A stretch of 64,000 nucleotides of DNA. Origin: Flavobacterium antarcticum DSM 19726 (lineage in GTDB: Bacteria > Bacteroidota > Bacteroidia > Flavobacteriales > Flavobacteriaceae). The notes under the pieces were generated by a model. It made no database searches, was not told the origin of the DNA, and saw only the letters and a list, made by a program, of their open reading frames with translations. This document shows positions 1-8,880 of this stretch, in pieces. Numbering within the stretch: the first letter of the stretch is position 1; each line of letters begins with the position of its first letter. A program made the position numbers and the translations under genes. The stretch lies in the NCBI RefSeq assembly GCF_000419685.1, contig NZ_ATTM01000004.1:186001-250000 (forward strand). Reading direction: 5' to 3'.

Positions 1-569
1 CGATGGAAATTCATTATTCTAAACACCATTTAGGCTACATCAACAAATTAAATGAGGTAATCGCCGGAACGGAATTAGAAAAGTTGACTATTGAAGAAAT
101 TTTAAAATCGTTAGATTTAGAGAATAAAACATTGCGAAATAATGCGGGTGGTTATTACAACCACAACTTATTTTGGTCAAGTATGAGTTCAAAAGGCGGT
201 GGCGAACCAACAGGATCATTGAACACAGCGATAAAAAAAGATTTCGGTTCGTTCTCCGACTTCAAAAATCAATTGGCTGAAGCTGCTAATAAGCAATTTG
301 GTTCTGGTTGGGCTTGGTTGGTTACTGACAAAACAGGAAAATTGACAATTGTAGGTACCGCCAATCAGGATAATCCTTTAATGCCTAACATTGGCGTAAC
401 AGGAACTCCTATTCTTGCATTGGACGTTTGGGAACATGCCTATTACTTGAAATACCAAAATAAAAGAAATAGTTATGTAGATGCATTCTTCAATGTGATC
501 AATTGGAAAGCAGCTGAAAAAAGATACGACGAAACAGTTAAAAAAGAACTTCCCGTAAAAGTACTATAA
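1..569 (+). CDS. sod: Fe/Mn superoxide dismutase, 5' end cut by window edge
   Basis: Converts superoxide to oxygen and hydrogen peroxide. The visible part (188 residues from an in-frame ATG at position 3) begins inside the N-terminal hairpin: the MEIHYSKHH stretch normally sits about 25 residues into the protein, so that ATG is internal and the true start lies left of the window. All four metal ligands appear present: the His of IHYSKHH, the His of YYNHNLFW, and the Asp and His of LDVWEHAYY. A Gly occupies the place where iron enzymes carry an active-site Gln (GGYYNH), while a Gln appears in TANQDNPLM as in manganese enzymes. The enzyme therefore looks Mn-type or cambialistic; this is inference from family knowledge. 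It ends at a bidirectional hairpin shared with convergent valS. Confidence 0.95.
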   Translation, partial: MEIHYSKHHLGYINKLNEVIAGTELEKLTIEEILKSLDLENKTLRNNAGGYYNHNLFWSSMSSKGGGEPTGSLNTAIKKDFGSFSDFKNQLAEAANKQFGSGWAWLVTDKTGKLTIVGTANQDNPLMPNIGVTGTPILALDVWEHAYYLKYQNKRNSYVDAFFNVINWKAAEKRYDETVKKELPVKVL

Positions 570-577
570 AACAAAAA

Positions 578-602
578 AAATCCCTTAACGGGATTTTTTT
601 TT
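578..602. terminator. Bidirectional terminator between sod and valS
   Basis: The hairpin AATCCC-TTAAC-GGGATT is flanked by an A-run on its left and a T-run on its right. It can end transcripts from both convergent genes. Confidence 0.85.
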
Positions 603-621
603 GCTTCTCATTTTAATGCTA

Positions 622-3255
622 CTATTTTAAATTTGCTAAACTTTGTTCTATTGTCGCAATCTTAGCTAAAGCATCAGTTTGTTTTTTACGTTCCATTTCC
701 AATACTTTTTCAGGCGCTCCGTTTACAAACTTTTCGTTGGACAACTTCCCTTCTACCGACTTCAAGAATCCTTTAGTATAATTGAGCTCTTCGGTTAATT
801 TAGCGATTTCAGCTTCCACATCAATACTTCCTGAAATTGGAATGAAGTATTCGTTCGATTTCACTCTAAATGACAACGCTCCTTCTACTTGCTCAGAAAC
901 GTACTCGAAATTAGTAATATTCCCTAACTTAGAAATAACCGAATCAAAGTGAACACTCATTTTTTCATTGTTTATTGCTTTCAATTCAATTGCATCTTTA
1001 AAAGCGATGTTCTTGTCTTTCCGAATTGTTCTAATGCCTGAAATGACTTCTATCGCATTATCAAAATCAGCAATTATTGTCTCGTCGTATGCCTTTAGAA
1101 CAGGCCATTCAGAAACAATTAATGCTTCCTCTGGAGTTCGTTCAGCAATTAGGTGCCAAATTTCCTCTGTCAAAAACGGCATAAATGGATGCAACAATTT
1201 CATATTGTTTTCCATCATTTCAATTGCTTTTGCAAAAGTTTTTGCATCAATTGGTTGTTGGTAAGCGGGTTTGATCATTTCCAAGAACCAAGAACAGAAA
1301 TCATCCCAAACTAATTTGTAGATTCCCATTAAAGCATCTGAAATTCTGTATTTTTCGAAATTATCTTCGATTTCTACTAACGTTTGTTGCAGTTTCGCTT
1401 CATACCATTCAATCGCCACTTTTGAAGATTCGGGTTGTGAAATTGTTTCAGAAACTTCCCAACCTTTAATCAGTTTGAATGCATTCCAAATCTTATTTGA
1501 AAACCCTTTTCCTTGGTTGCATAATTCTTCATCAAACATGATGTCGTTTCCGGCAGAAGCACTTAAAAGTAATCCTACACGAACGCCGTCTGCACCAAAT
1601 TTCTCAATCAATTCTAACGGGTCTGGAGAATTTCCAAGCGATTTTGACATTTTACGACGTTGTTTGTCACGTACCAATCCTGTCAAATATACATTGTTAA
1701 ACGGTTTTTCTCCTGTATATTCATAACCTGCAATAATCATTCGCGCCACCCAGAAAAACAAAATATCTGGACCCGTTACTAAATCATTTGTAGGATAATA
1801 GTATTTGAAATCTTCATTTTTAGGATCTAAAATTCCACCGAAAACTGCCATTGGCCACAACCATGAAGAAAACCAAGTGTCTAAAGCATCCGCATCTTGA
1901 TTTAAATCTTGTGATTCAAGTTTAGAGTTTGAAGTTTTCTCGCGTGCTAATTTTAAAGCCTCGTCTATATTTTCTGCCACTACGAAATCTTCTTTTCCGT
2001 CGCCATAGAAATACGCTGGAATTTGTTGTCCCCACCAAAGTTGACGAGAAATATTCCAATCGCGTATGTTTTCCAACCAGTGACGATACGTATTTTCGAA
2101 CTTCTTTGGATATAATTTAATTTCGTCTGTTTCTAAAACTGCTTTGATGGCTGGTTTTACTAAATCTTCCATTTTTAGAAACCATTGATCCGATAATCTT
2201 GGCTCGATAACGGCTTTTGTACGTTCAGACGTTCCTACTTTATTTAAGTGAATTTCGGTTTTAACCAAACTTCCATTTGCTTCTAATTCATTTTCGATTG
2301 CCGAACGAACTGCAAAACGATCTTGACCTTGGTAATGCAATCCAAAACTATTCAACGAAGCATCGTCGTTAAAAATGTCGATTACTTCCAAGTTGTGTTT
2401 GTCGCCCAACATTTTATCGTTCATGTCGTGAGCCGGCGTCACTTTCAAGCAACCTGTTCCAAACTCAATATCCACATATTCGTCTTCGATAATTGGAATT
2501 ACTCGTCCGGCGATTGGAACAATCGCTTTTTTTCCTCTTAAATGAGTAAAACGCTCGTCGTTTGGATTGATGCAAATGGCAGTGTCACCAAAAATTGTTT
2601 CAGGACGCGTTGTCGCAATCGTTAAGAAGTCTTCACTTCCTTCGATTTTATATTTTAGGAAATATAATTTTCCGTTTTGTTCTTCGTAATTTACTTCTTC
2701 GTCCGACAAAGTCGTTTTTGCTTCTGGATCCCAATTTACCATTCGGTAACCGCGGTAAATCATGCCTTTGTTGTATAAATCAACAAATGATTTGATTACG
2801 GAAGCCGACATATCTTCATCCATGGTGAATTTTGTACGTTCCCAATCACACGAACAACCAAGTTGTTTCAGTTGCTCAAGAATAGTTCCGCCGTACTTAT
2901 CCGTCCAATCATAGGCGTGCTTTAAAAATTCTTCACGGGTTAAATCTGCTTTATTGATTCCTTCACTTTTCAGTTTGGCTACCACTTTTGCTTCTGTTGC
3001 AATTGACGCATGATCCGTTCCCGGAACCCAACATGCATTAAAACCTTTTAGACGAGCACGACGGATTAATACATCTTGAATAGTATTGTTCAACATGTGT
3101 CCCATGTGTAAAACTCCTGTCACATTTGGTGGTGGAATTACAATGGTATATGGCGTTCTATGATCTGGAGTAGAATGAAAATAGTTGTTTTTCATCCAGT
3201 AATCGTACCATTTTTGCTCGATGTTTTTTGCGTCAAATTGTGCAGGTATTGTCAT
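622..3255 (-). CDS. valS: Valine--tRNA ligase
   Basis: Class I aminoacyl-tRNA synthetase that charges tRNA-Val in the cytoplasm. At 877 residues it has the usual length. The HIGH-type motif reads HMGH at residues 50-53, after PPPNVTG; the KMSKS loop is at residues 535-539. The CP1 editing region lies between them ([10 protein letters not shown], then [12 protein letters not shown]). The C-terminus is a charged coiled coil typical of ValRS ([18 protein letters not shown]). It is convergent with sod and shares that terminator. The upstream spacer carries a structured RNA element reading in the opposite direction. No frame disruption is seen. Confidence 0.98.
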   Translation of the reverse strand: MTIPAQFDAKNIEQKWYDYWMKNNYFHSTPDHRTPYTIVIPPPNVTGVLHMGHMLNNTIQDVLIRRARLKGFNACWVPGTDHASIATEAKVVAKLKSEGINKADLTREEFLKHAYDWTDKYGGTILEQLKQLGCSCDWERTKFTMDEDMSASVIKSFVDLYNKGMIYRGYRMVNWDPEAKTTLSDEEVNYEEQNGKLYFLKYKIEGSEDFLTIATTRPETIFGDTAICINPNDERFTHLRGKKAIVPIAGRVIPIIEDEYVDIEFGTGCLKVTPAHDMNDKMLGDKHNLEVIDIFNDDASLNSFGLHYQGQDRFAVRSAIENELEANGSLVKTEIHLNKVGTSERTKAVIEPRLSDQWFLKMEDLVKPAIKAVLETDEIKLYPKKFENTYRHWLENIRDWNISRQLWWGQQIPAYFYGDGKEDFVVAENIDEALKLAREKTSNSKLESQDLNQDADALDTWFSSWLWPMAVFGGILDPKNEDFKYYYPTNDLVTGPDILFFWVARMIIAGYEYTGEKPFNNVYLTGLVRDKQRRKMSKSLGNSPDPLELIEKFGADGVRVGLLLSASAGNDIMFDEELCNQGKGFSNKIWNAFKLIKGWEVSETISQPESSKVAIEWYEAKLQQTLVEIEDNFEKYRISDALMGIYKLVWDDFCSWFLEMIKPAYQQPIDAKTFAKAIEMMENNMKLLHPFMPFLTEEIWHLIAERTPEEALIVSEWPVLKAYDETIIADFDNAIEVISGIRTIRKDKNIAFKDAIELKAINNEKMSVHFDSVISKLGNITNFEYVSEQVEGALSFRVKSNEYFIPISGSIDVEAEIAKLTEELNYTKGFLKSVEGKLSNEKFVNGAPEKVLEMERKKQTDALAKIATIEQSLANLK

Positions 3256-3318
3256 AGTATGGAAGTCGTTGTAACGTTTTATTTTTATTTAGATGTTGCT
3301 CAAAAATGGAAAAATAAA

Positions 3319-3411
3319 TAGCCCCGATTGCATGGAATCTCGTCTTTTAGTGACGAGATGGAAGGAAAGCGGGAAAATGAAAACCTGAAAAAGCCCAAGC
3401 GGTTCGCTCCT
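3319..3411 (+). ncRNA. Structured RNA element, copy 1 (possibly flavo-1 type)
   Basis: The element lies between divergent valS and the DUF1573 gene. It contains a perfect 8-bp stem (3337-3344 with 3352-3359, 7-nt loop), an enclosing helix CCCG 3323-3326 with CGGG 3370-3373, and a 3' hairpin AGCG 3398-3401 with CGCT 3405-3408, followed by a GCTCCT tail. The 5' box TAGCCC[C/A]GAT, the GGA[A/T]AGC[G/T]GGAAA box and the GCTCCT tail recur at 16426-16507. From memory this resembles the Flavobacteria-restricted flavo-1 RNA motif, but I cannot run a covariance model to confirm that. Confidence 0.55.
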
Positions 3412-3488
3412 AATTATATTTGGCATCCTTTTTGAAATCAGTACAAAAGTAAATAATTAAAGGCGTTTAAAAAATTAAGAATTAATAA

Positions 3489-3519
3489 TTTGTTCTTTAA
3501 TTAAAAGAAAGTAAATTTA
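3489..3519 (+). promoter_or_regulatory. Bacteroidota-type promoter of the DUF1573 gene
   Basis: TTTG at 3489-3492 is followed after 19 nt by TAAATTTA at 3512-3519. This matches the TTTG / TAnnTTTG arrangement of the phylum except for the last base of the -7 box. It lies 24 bases before the ATG. Confidence 0.6.
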
Positions 3520-3542
3520 CGAACCCAATAAAATTAGAAAAA

Positions 3543-3974
3543 ATGAGAAAATTATTACTTTTAGTAGCAGTTGTAGGTTTTAGCAGTTTGAGTTTTGGTC
3601 AAGCGAAGATTGAATTTACGGCGAAAGACAACACGATTGACTACGGTATCGTTTCGAAAGATTCTGATAGCGGTATACGTACTTTTGATTTTAAAAATAC
3701 GGGAAATGCACCCTTGATTATTACAAATGTGCAATCCACTTGCGGTTGTACTGTTCCATCGAAACCAACAGAACCAATTATGCCCGGAAAAATGGGGAAA
3801 ATTGATGTGAAATACAATATGGCTCCTGGTGCAATTAGAAAAACAATTACAGTAGAGTCGAATGCGACAAATTATGAAGGTGGAAGAGTTCCTTTGAAAA
3901 TAAAAGGAAATGTTGTTGTAAAACAAGAAGTGAATCCACTTGAAAAATCAAAATCCATGATGGAGAAAAAATAA
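3543..3974 (+). CDS. DUF1573 family exported protein
   Basis: 143 residues with a signal peptide (MRKLLLLVAVVGFSSLSFGQA, cleaved around residue 20). The rest is one DUF1573 domain, an immunoglobulin-like beta fold with the hallmark FKNTGNAPLIITNVQSTCGC and a PGKMGKIDVKYN strand. Such proteins are widespread and often multi-copy in Bacteroidota; their role is not established, and the conserved CGC pair is the obvious candidate functional site. It is transcribed alone, from a good promoter at 3489-3519, and ends at a strong bidirectional hairpin shared with the OmpA-like gene. A periplasmic or outer-membrane location is inferred from the signal peptide. Confidence 0.88.
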   Translation: MRKLLLLVAVVGFSSLSFGQAKIEFTAKDNTIDYGIVSKDSDSGIRTFDFKNTGNAPLIITNVQSTCGCTVPSKPTEPIMPGKMGKIDVKYNMAPGAIRKTITVESNATNYEGGRVPLKIKGNVVVKQEVNPLEKSKSMMEKK

Positions 3975-4001
3975 TTAAAATTTTTCTTTACTAAAAGTGT
4001 A

Positions 4002-4034
4002 AAACCGTTTCATAAGCTGAAACGGTTTTTTTAT
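4002..4034. terminator. Bidirectional terminator
   Basis: A 10-bp stem, AAACCGTTTC (4002-4011) with GAAACGGTTT (4019-4028), has a 7-nt loop and a T-run on the plus side. It lies between the convergent DUF1573 and OmpA-like genes. Confidence 0.9.
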
Positions 4035-4036
4035 GG

Positions 4037-4822
4037 TTAATTTTCTAGAATTTTAATTTCGACGCGACGGTTTTCGTTTTCTTCAAAATCACTTTTTTCA
4101 GGAATCGGATATATAGGTTGGGAAACGCCGTAACCTTTATAGGACAATCGGTTTCGTGCGATTTTATTTCGAATCAGATGATTGTAGATCGCTCGAGCTC
4201 TTGCCGTAGAAATGTGATCCAAACTGGTTGACAATTGACAACAGATATGTCCTTGAATTTCAATTTTAAGTTTTGGGTTCTCCTGCATGACGCAAAGTAA
4301 GTCGTATAAGGTGCTTTCTGATTTTGGAACAATTCGTGCTGAATTGTTGTAGAAATTGATGTTTTTCAATCGCACCACATCTCCTTTTTGCGCTATTTTA
4401 AAGGATTCCGCTAGGTTTTTTTCTTTAATTTGTTTCTCAGCTTGGGGGATTGCATTCGAGTACTCAATCTCCACTTTTCGGTTCAGCGCTTGATTTTTAT
4501 CTTGTGTGAAATTTTTTCCAAAACCTTTTTGCAAATAATCTTTGTCAATCGCTATTTTATGTTCAGTGAGGTACTCAAAAACAGTCTGAACGCGTTGTAG
4601 TGAAAGCGTATCGTTGTATTCGCTGGTTCCTTTCCAATCACAAAAACCATAAATTTTAAGCACTTTGCTATCGGGTTGGGCCAAAATCCAGTCGTTTAGT
4701 GCTGTAAGTGCTGTAGGATTTAATTCGTACTTATTAAAATCAAAATATACAGCTATTTTTTCTTGTGAGAAACAAGAAAACAGTGAAGAAAAAAGGCAAA
4801 ATGCTACTACAATTGCTTTCAT
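4037..4822 (-). CDS. Double OmpA-domain exported protein (copy 2)
   Basis: 261 residues with a signal peptide (CLFSSLFSCFSQ). Two OmpA-C-like modules follow: the first at about residues 22-125 (VYFDFNKYELN, ending NRKVEIEYSN), the second at about 150-261 (ARIVPKSESTLYDLL, GHICCQ, ARARAIYNHL, GYGVSQPIYPIPEKS, NRRVEIKILEN). OmpA-C domains usually bind peptidoglycan through a conserved Asp and Arg. Here a GHICC pair of cysteines sits where many family members have GHTD or GHTC. There is no beta-barrel region. The gene lies 38 bp downstream of a clear paralog with the same two-module plan, so the pair arose by tandem duplication. A role in cell-envelope attachment is inferred. Confidence 0.85.
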   Translation of the reverse strand: MKAIVVAFCLFSSLFSCFSQEKIAVYFDFNKYELNPTALTALNDWILAQPDSKVLKIYGFCDWKGTSEYNDTLSLQRVQTVFEYLTEHKIAIDKDYLQKGFGKNFTQDKNQALNRKVEIEYSNAIPQAEKQIKEKNLAESFKIAQKGDVVRLKNINFYNNSARIVPKSESTLYDLLCVMQENPKLKIEIQGHICCQLSTSLDHISTARARAIYNHLIRNKIARNRLSYKGYGVSQPIYPIPEKSDFEENENRRVEIKILEN

Positions 4823-4860
4823 ACTGTGTTATTTAATCCCTTAAAATTAGTGAAAATTAT

Positions 4861-5754
4861 CTAGTTTTCAATAATGAGTATTTCTACCCTACGGTTTGCA
4901 GCACGCTCTTGTTCGTTTTTTTCGGGTAATGGATAAAGTGGTTGTGTACTCCCAAATCCCTTGAACGTAACGCGACTCGTGTCAATTCCTTGGCTTTTTA
5001 AAAATCCTTTAATAGCTTTTGCACGTTGTGTGGAAAGCGTTTCCTTATTTGATGAATTGCAGCAGATGTGGCCCTGAACTTCGATTTTAAGTTGTGGATT
5101 TTGCATCATTACTAACAGCAATTCATACAATTTACCTCTGGAATCATTAGTAATCGCAAAGGTGTTGAATATAAAATTGAGATGCTCCAATTGCAACTTT
5201 TCACCTGATTTAGCTGTGGTGATTTTCTGCATAAAATTAGTGTCCAATGCATATTCAGAAACTGTTCCGTTTGGATTTTGAACTTGGAAGCTATCCGGAT
5301 ACCGAATTTCAGCTTTTGTTTTTTGAATCTTAATTTCTTCAGTAATTCCAAGTATTTCATTTTCACGAGCGAGGTCTTTTTCAAGAATGTAAAAAACATC
5401 AACTCTTCTGTTTTTAGATTTTTCTTGGTTCTGGACATGCTTTTCGCCGAAACTTATGGTTTTAAAATCGGAGCGAATTGTAATTTTATTTTCTACACAT
5501 TTATAAATAAAGTCGACTCTTTTTTGAGCCAATGTATCGTTCATTTCTGACAAACCGTCTTTGTCCGTAAAACCATTAATAGCTACGATTTTTACTTTAG
5601 GATTTGCAGAAATCCACTCTAGTAATTTCTGATTTTCAGTTGGAATTAAATCAAATTTATTGGTTTCAAAATATACCGAAAATTGTTCTTGAGCGCTTGA
5701 AATTAGGCTCCCAAATAGAAATAAAACAAAAACCCAATTAATTTTAGACTTCAT
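4861..5754 (-). CDS. Double OmpA-domain exported protein (copy 1)
   Basis: 297 residues, with a signal peptide (FVLFLFGSLISSAQ) and two OmpA-like modules: VYFETNKFDLIPTENQ near the N-terminus and a full module at about residues 190-297 (GHICCNSS, RAKAIKGFL, GFGSTQPLYPLPEKN, NRRVEILIIEN). It shares module order, the GHICC motif and the PLPEK/PIPEK segment with the downstream gene. The insert between modules is longer here and charged. It is probably transcribed with its paralog (38-bp gap, same strand). The first module lacks the usual GHTD, reading INGFTDKDG instead. Location in the periplasm or at the outer membrane is inferred. Confidence 0.85.
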   Translation of the reverse strand: MKSKINWVFVLFLFGSLISSAQEQFSVYFETNKFDLIPTENQKLLEWISANPKVKIVAINGFTDKDGLSEMNDTLAQKRVDFIYKCVENKITIRSDFKTISFGEKHVQNQEKSKNRRVDVFYILEKDLARENEILGITEEIKIQKTKAEIRYPDSFQVQNPNGTVSEYALDTNFMQKITTAKSGEKLQLEHLNFIFNTFAITNDSRGKLYELLLVMMQNPQLKIEVQGHICCNSSNKETLSTQRAKAIKGFLKSQGIDTSRVTFKGFGSTQPLYPLPEKNEQERAANRRVEILIIEN

Positions 5755-5805
5755 AAGTGTTGTATAAGTATCAAAACGAATTTACTACATTATTCGTATA
5801 AAAAA

Positions 5806-5843
5806 AAGACCTGAAAACATACATTTTCAGGTCTTATTCTTTT
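5806..5843 (-). terminator. Terminator of glutamine synthetase gene
   Basis: A perfect 12-bp stem, AAGACCTGAAAA (5806-5817) with TTTTCAGGTCTT (5824-5835), has a 6-nt loop. An A-run at 5801-5807 gives the U-tract on the minus strand. Confidence 0.88.
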
Positions 5844-5855
5844 TATTTTTTTTAA

Positions 5856-8045
5856 TTATCGTGTAAAAAGTAATTCACGGTATTTGGTCATTGGCCAAAT
5901 TTCGTCGTCCACTAATAATTCTAATTTATCACAGTGTCTTCTGATTTCGTCGAAGAACGGAATTACTTTGTCGCAATACGTTTCCGCCATTTCTTGTGGA
6001 TCTTCTAGTAAATTTGCAGCTTTACGCGTGGCAATCATTTCTGCCACATTTCGGTTAATTCCTTCAATGTGTTTTGAAATTTGCTTGATCAAAATGATTT
6101 GTTCACCAGCCGTTTTTTCAAATTCGTCTCCAAAAATTTCTTTCAAACCTCTTACATTTTCAATCAACGTATTTTGGTATTTGATAGCGGTTGGAATAAT
6201 ATGATTTCGAGCAATATCACCCAAAACGCGTGCTTCGATTTGGATTTTTTTAGTATATTCCTCAATCTCAATTTCATAACGTGCTTCTACTTCTACCGGA
6301 TTCATGATGTTCATTTCACTATAAAGTGCAATAACACGTGGATCAATTTTTGCTTTTAAAGCCGTTGGCGTTGTTTTAGAATTGCTTAAACCACGTCTCA
6401 CTGCTTCAACTTCCCATTCGTCGCTGTATCCGTCGCCTTCAAACAAAATTGATTTTGTGCTTTTGATGTATTCGCGTAAAACATTGAAAATTGCTTCGTC
6501 TTTCTTCAATTTTTTTCCTTCAATTAAAGCGTCTACTTCAATTTTAAAATCTTTCAATTGTTTTGCTACGATAGCATTTAAAGCAGTCATTGCATTTGCG
6601 CAATTTGCTGTTGAACCCACGGCTCTAAATTCCCATTTATTTCCTGTAAATGCAAAAGGAGAAGTTCTATTTCGATCGGTGTTGTCTAAAAGTACATCTG
6701 GAATTTTCCCAACCACGTTTAATTTTAGATCGGTTTTTTCTTCAGGAGATAATTTTCCATCCGAAACTCCTTCTAAGTTATTCAAAACATTTGTCAACTG
6801 TTCACCAATGAAAACAGAAATAATTGCTGGTGGCGCTTCATTGGCACCTAAACGATGATCGTTACTCGCTGTCGCAATTGTCGCTCTCAACAACGCTTCG
6901 TTATCATTTACCGCTTTAATTGTATTGATGAAAAAAGATAAAAACTGCAAATTACTCATAGGCGTTTTCCCTGGACTCAATAAATTAATTCCCGTATCAC
7001 TTGCCAAAGACCAGTTGTTGTGTTTTCCAGAACCATTTACTCCTTTAAAAGGTTTTTCGTGAAAAAGAACTTTAAAATGATGACGTTCTGCAATTTTTTG
7101 CATCACATCCATCAATAATGAATTGTGATCTACAGCCAAGTTTGTTTCTTCAAAAATAGGCGCTAATTCAAATTGGTTTGGTGCCACTTCATTATGTCTT
7201 GTTTTCACTGGAATTCCAAGCAACATGCACTCTTGTTCCAATTCTCTCATGTAATTCAAAGCTCTCGTAGGAATGGATCCAAAATAATGATCTTCTAATT
7301 GTTGTCCTTTTGCAGACGTGTGTCCTAAAAGCGTTCTTCCTGTAACTAGAATATCGGGTCTTGAATTTGCTAATGCCTTGTCAATCAGGAAATATTCTTG
7401 TTCCCAACCTAAAGTGGCTGTCACTTTCTTTACGTTTTTGTCAAAATATTTACATACTTCAGTTGCAGCTTCATCAATTGCACTTAAAGCTCTCAATAGT
7501 GGCGTTTTATAATCTAAAGCTTCACCGGTGTACGAAATGAATACCGTTGGAATACATAAAGTAGTTCCAAAGATAAATGCTGGTGAAGTCGGATCCCAAG
7601 CGGTATAACCTCTCGCTTCAAATGTATTTCTGATTCCACCATTTGGAAAAGAAGAAGCATCTGGTTCTTGTTGCACCAATTGTGCTCCACCAAATTTTTC
7701 AAACGATTCTAAACCGTCATAAGAGGTTTCAAAAAACGCGTCGTGTTTTTCTGCTGTTGTTCCTGTTAACGGTTGAAACCAGTGGGTATAATGCGTCACT
7801 CCTTTTGAAAGTGCCCATTCTTTCATTCCCATTGCAATATAATCGGCTAAATTTCTGTCAATTTTTTTTCCAACTTGCATTGCTTCCTGAACACCTTTAT
7901 AGGCATCATCTGTAAGAAATTGTTTCATCGATGCTTGGTTAAATACATTTTTACCAAAAAGAGCTGATTTTCTATCAGATTCTTCAAATTTAACCGGTTC
8001 TCTGTGAGTTGCATCATGTAATGCTTGGAAACGTAATGTTGACAT
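5856..8045 (-). CDS. glnN: Glutamine synthetase type III
   Basis: Makes glutamine from glutamate, ammonia and ATP. At 729 residues it matches the long GSIII class, not the roughly 450-residue GSI. Supporting segments are the N-terminal GSIII region (FGKNVFNQASMKQFL), FIFGTTLCIPTVFISYTGEALDYKTPLLR, GWEQEYFLID (a metal-binding Glu region), NEVAPNQFELAPIFEE, GSGKHNNWSL and NRTSPFAFTGNKWEFRAVGS. The C-terminal helical extension is also GSIII-specific. It is transcribed alone with its own terminator. The upstream region holds a TATCTTTG -7 box and CCC/GGG inverted repeats that could be operator sites. Confidence 0.97.
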   Translation of the reverse strand: MSTLRFQALHDATHREPVKFEESDRKSALFGKNVFNQASMKQFLTDDAYKGVQEAMQVGKKIDRNLADYIAMGMKEWALSKGVTHYTHWFQPLTGTTAEKHDAFFETSYDGLESFEKFGGAQLVQQEPDASSFPNGGIRNTFEARGYTAWDPTSPAFIFGTTLCIPTVFISYTGEALDYKTPLLRALSAIDEAATEVCKYFDKNVKKVTATLGWEQEYFLIDKALANSRPDILVTGRTLLGHTSAKGQQLEDHYFGSIPTRALNYMRELEQECMLLGIPVKTRHNEVAPNQFELAPIFEETNLAVDHNSLLMDVMQKIAERHHFKVLFHEKPFKGVNGSGKHNNWSLASDTGINLLSPGKTPMSNLQFLSFFINTIKAVNDNEALLRATIATASNDHRLGANEAPPAIISVFIGEQLTNVLNNLEGVSDGKLSPEEKTDLKLNVVGKIPDVLLDNTDRNRTSPFAFTGNKWEFRAVGSTANCANAMTALNAIVAKQLKDFKIEVDALIEGKKLKKDEAIFNVLREYIKSTKSILFEGDGYSDEWEVEAVRRGLSNSKTTPTALKAKIDPRVIALYSEMNIMNPVEVEARYEIEIEEYTKKIQIEARVLGDIARNHIIPTAIKYQNTLIENVRGLKEIFGDEFEKTAGEQIILIKQISKHIEGINRNVAEMIATRKAANLLEDPQEMAETYCDKVIPFFDEIRRHCDKLELLVDDEIWPMTKYRELLFTR

Positions 8046-8087
8046 AAAAATTTAGTATTAAATTGATAGTAAGTATAAAACTGAGTA

Positions 8088-8114
8088 CAAAGATATTTTA
8101 TTTATTAATGCAAA
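8088..8114 (-). promoter_or_regulatory. Probable glnN promoter
   Basis: Minus-strand TATCTTTG (plus 8088-8095) fits the TAnnTTTG -7 box, 43 bp from the start codon. A TTTG (plus 8111-8114) lies 15 nt upstream, which is short of the usual spacing, so the -33 element is uncertain. Confidence 0.5.
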
Positions 8115-8123
8115 ATAAATTTT

Positions 8124-8223
8124 ACCCTATTTTTTTAGGGGTATAATCCAATAAATAAATTTAAATCATCAATACGAAACAATAAACGTATCAAAAATTA
8201 TTTTAACCCCACTTAATTAGGGG
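8124..8223. promoter_or_regulatory. Two CCC(C)/GGG(G) inverted repeats upstream of glnN
   Basis: ACCCTATTTTTTTAGGGGT at about 8124-8142 and CCCC-N9-GGGG at 8207-8223 are similar A/T-centred palindromes. The first lies just upstream of the probable glnN -33 region, which is where an activator or repressor could bind. Function is inferred from position only. Confidence 0.35.
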
Positions 8224-8231
8224 CTAAAAAT

Positions 8232-8269
8232 AAAAAAGGAGAAATAACGAATTGTCATTTCCCCTTTTT
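8232..8269 (-). terminator. Terminator of the small lipoprotein gene
   Basis: AAAAAGG-A-GAAAT pairs with ATTTC-C-CCTTTTT across a GTC/AAC-flanked loop. Read on the minus strand it ends in a run of T. It lies 21 bp past the stop codon of the gene at 8291-8800. Confidence 0.7.
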
Positions 8270-8290
8270 GAATTTAAAATAAAGATTCTA

Positions 8291-8800
8291 TTATTTATTC
8301 AACACGGTGATTTTAGAATCATCAATATTGAACGCTTTAATTACAGAATTGTAATCGTTGAAATCCAATTCTGAATTTTTAGAAAAATATCCAGGAACTA
8401 TTACAATTCTGAACGTTTGATTTTGAATAAATTGAGGAGTTGTTGCAATATTATATGTTCCACCGGCATAAATTGTAAAATCAACGCGAGAGAAATCAAA
8501 ATCGTAATCTAATTCTCCTTCGTCTAAAAATAAGGTTCTAGGAATCAATTGCCAAATCGGAGTTTGTGCATTAATCGTACCTGCCATACGATAAATTAAA
8601 ATATTATCAGAGTCAAGAATAACGGGAGTTAATTGTTGAAAAATAGTGTATTCGTTATTCTGATTGAGTTGAAAATTTACATTCTGCAATTCAAACACTT
8701 CACTTTCCGGTCCTGCAGGTCCTTGTGGTCCTGTATCACCATCACAACTTGATAGCGTTGTCAATCCAACTACGGCTAAAAATAGTAAAATACGTTTCAT
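8291..8800 (-). CDS. Small lipoprotein with a collagen-like stub
   Basis: 169 residues. The N-terminus is a lipoprotein signal (LFLAVVGLTTLSSC, lipobox Cys at about residue 19), followed directly by a short Gly-X-Y run, GDTGPQGPAGPE. The remainder is beta-rich with no motif I can name. Many Bacteroidota lipoproteins carry a brief collagen-like linker just after the lipid anchor, as here. It is a single gene with its own terminator. Predicted to be anchored in the outer or inner membrane; function unknown. Confidence 0.8.
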   Translation of the reverse strand: MKRILLFLAVVGLTTLSSCDGDTGPQGPAGPESEVFELQNVNFQLNQNNEYTIFQQLTPVILDSDNILIYRMAGTINAQTPIWQLIPRTLFLDEGELDYDFDFSRVDFTIYAGGTYNIATTPQFIQNQTFRIVIVPGYFSKNSELDFNDYNSVIKAFNIDDSKITVLNK

Positions 8801-8880
8801 AATTTAGGTTTTTAAGATTAATGATGTTAAATGTATTTCAAAAACTAAACCAAAAAAAGAATTTAAGATAAATTTAGTGG

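Noticed and set aside
6382..6858. 158-codon plus-strand frame inside glnN
   Set aside because: Antisense shadow of a conserved GSIII region; Ser/Phe-rich with no recognisable domain.
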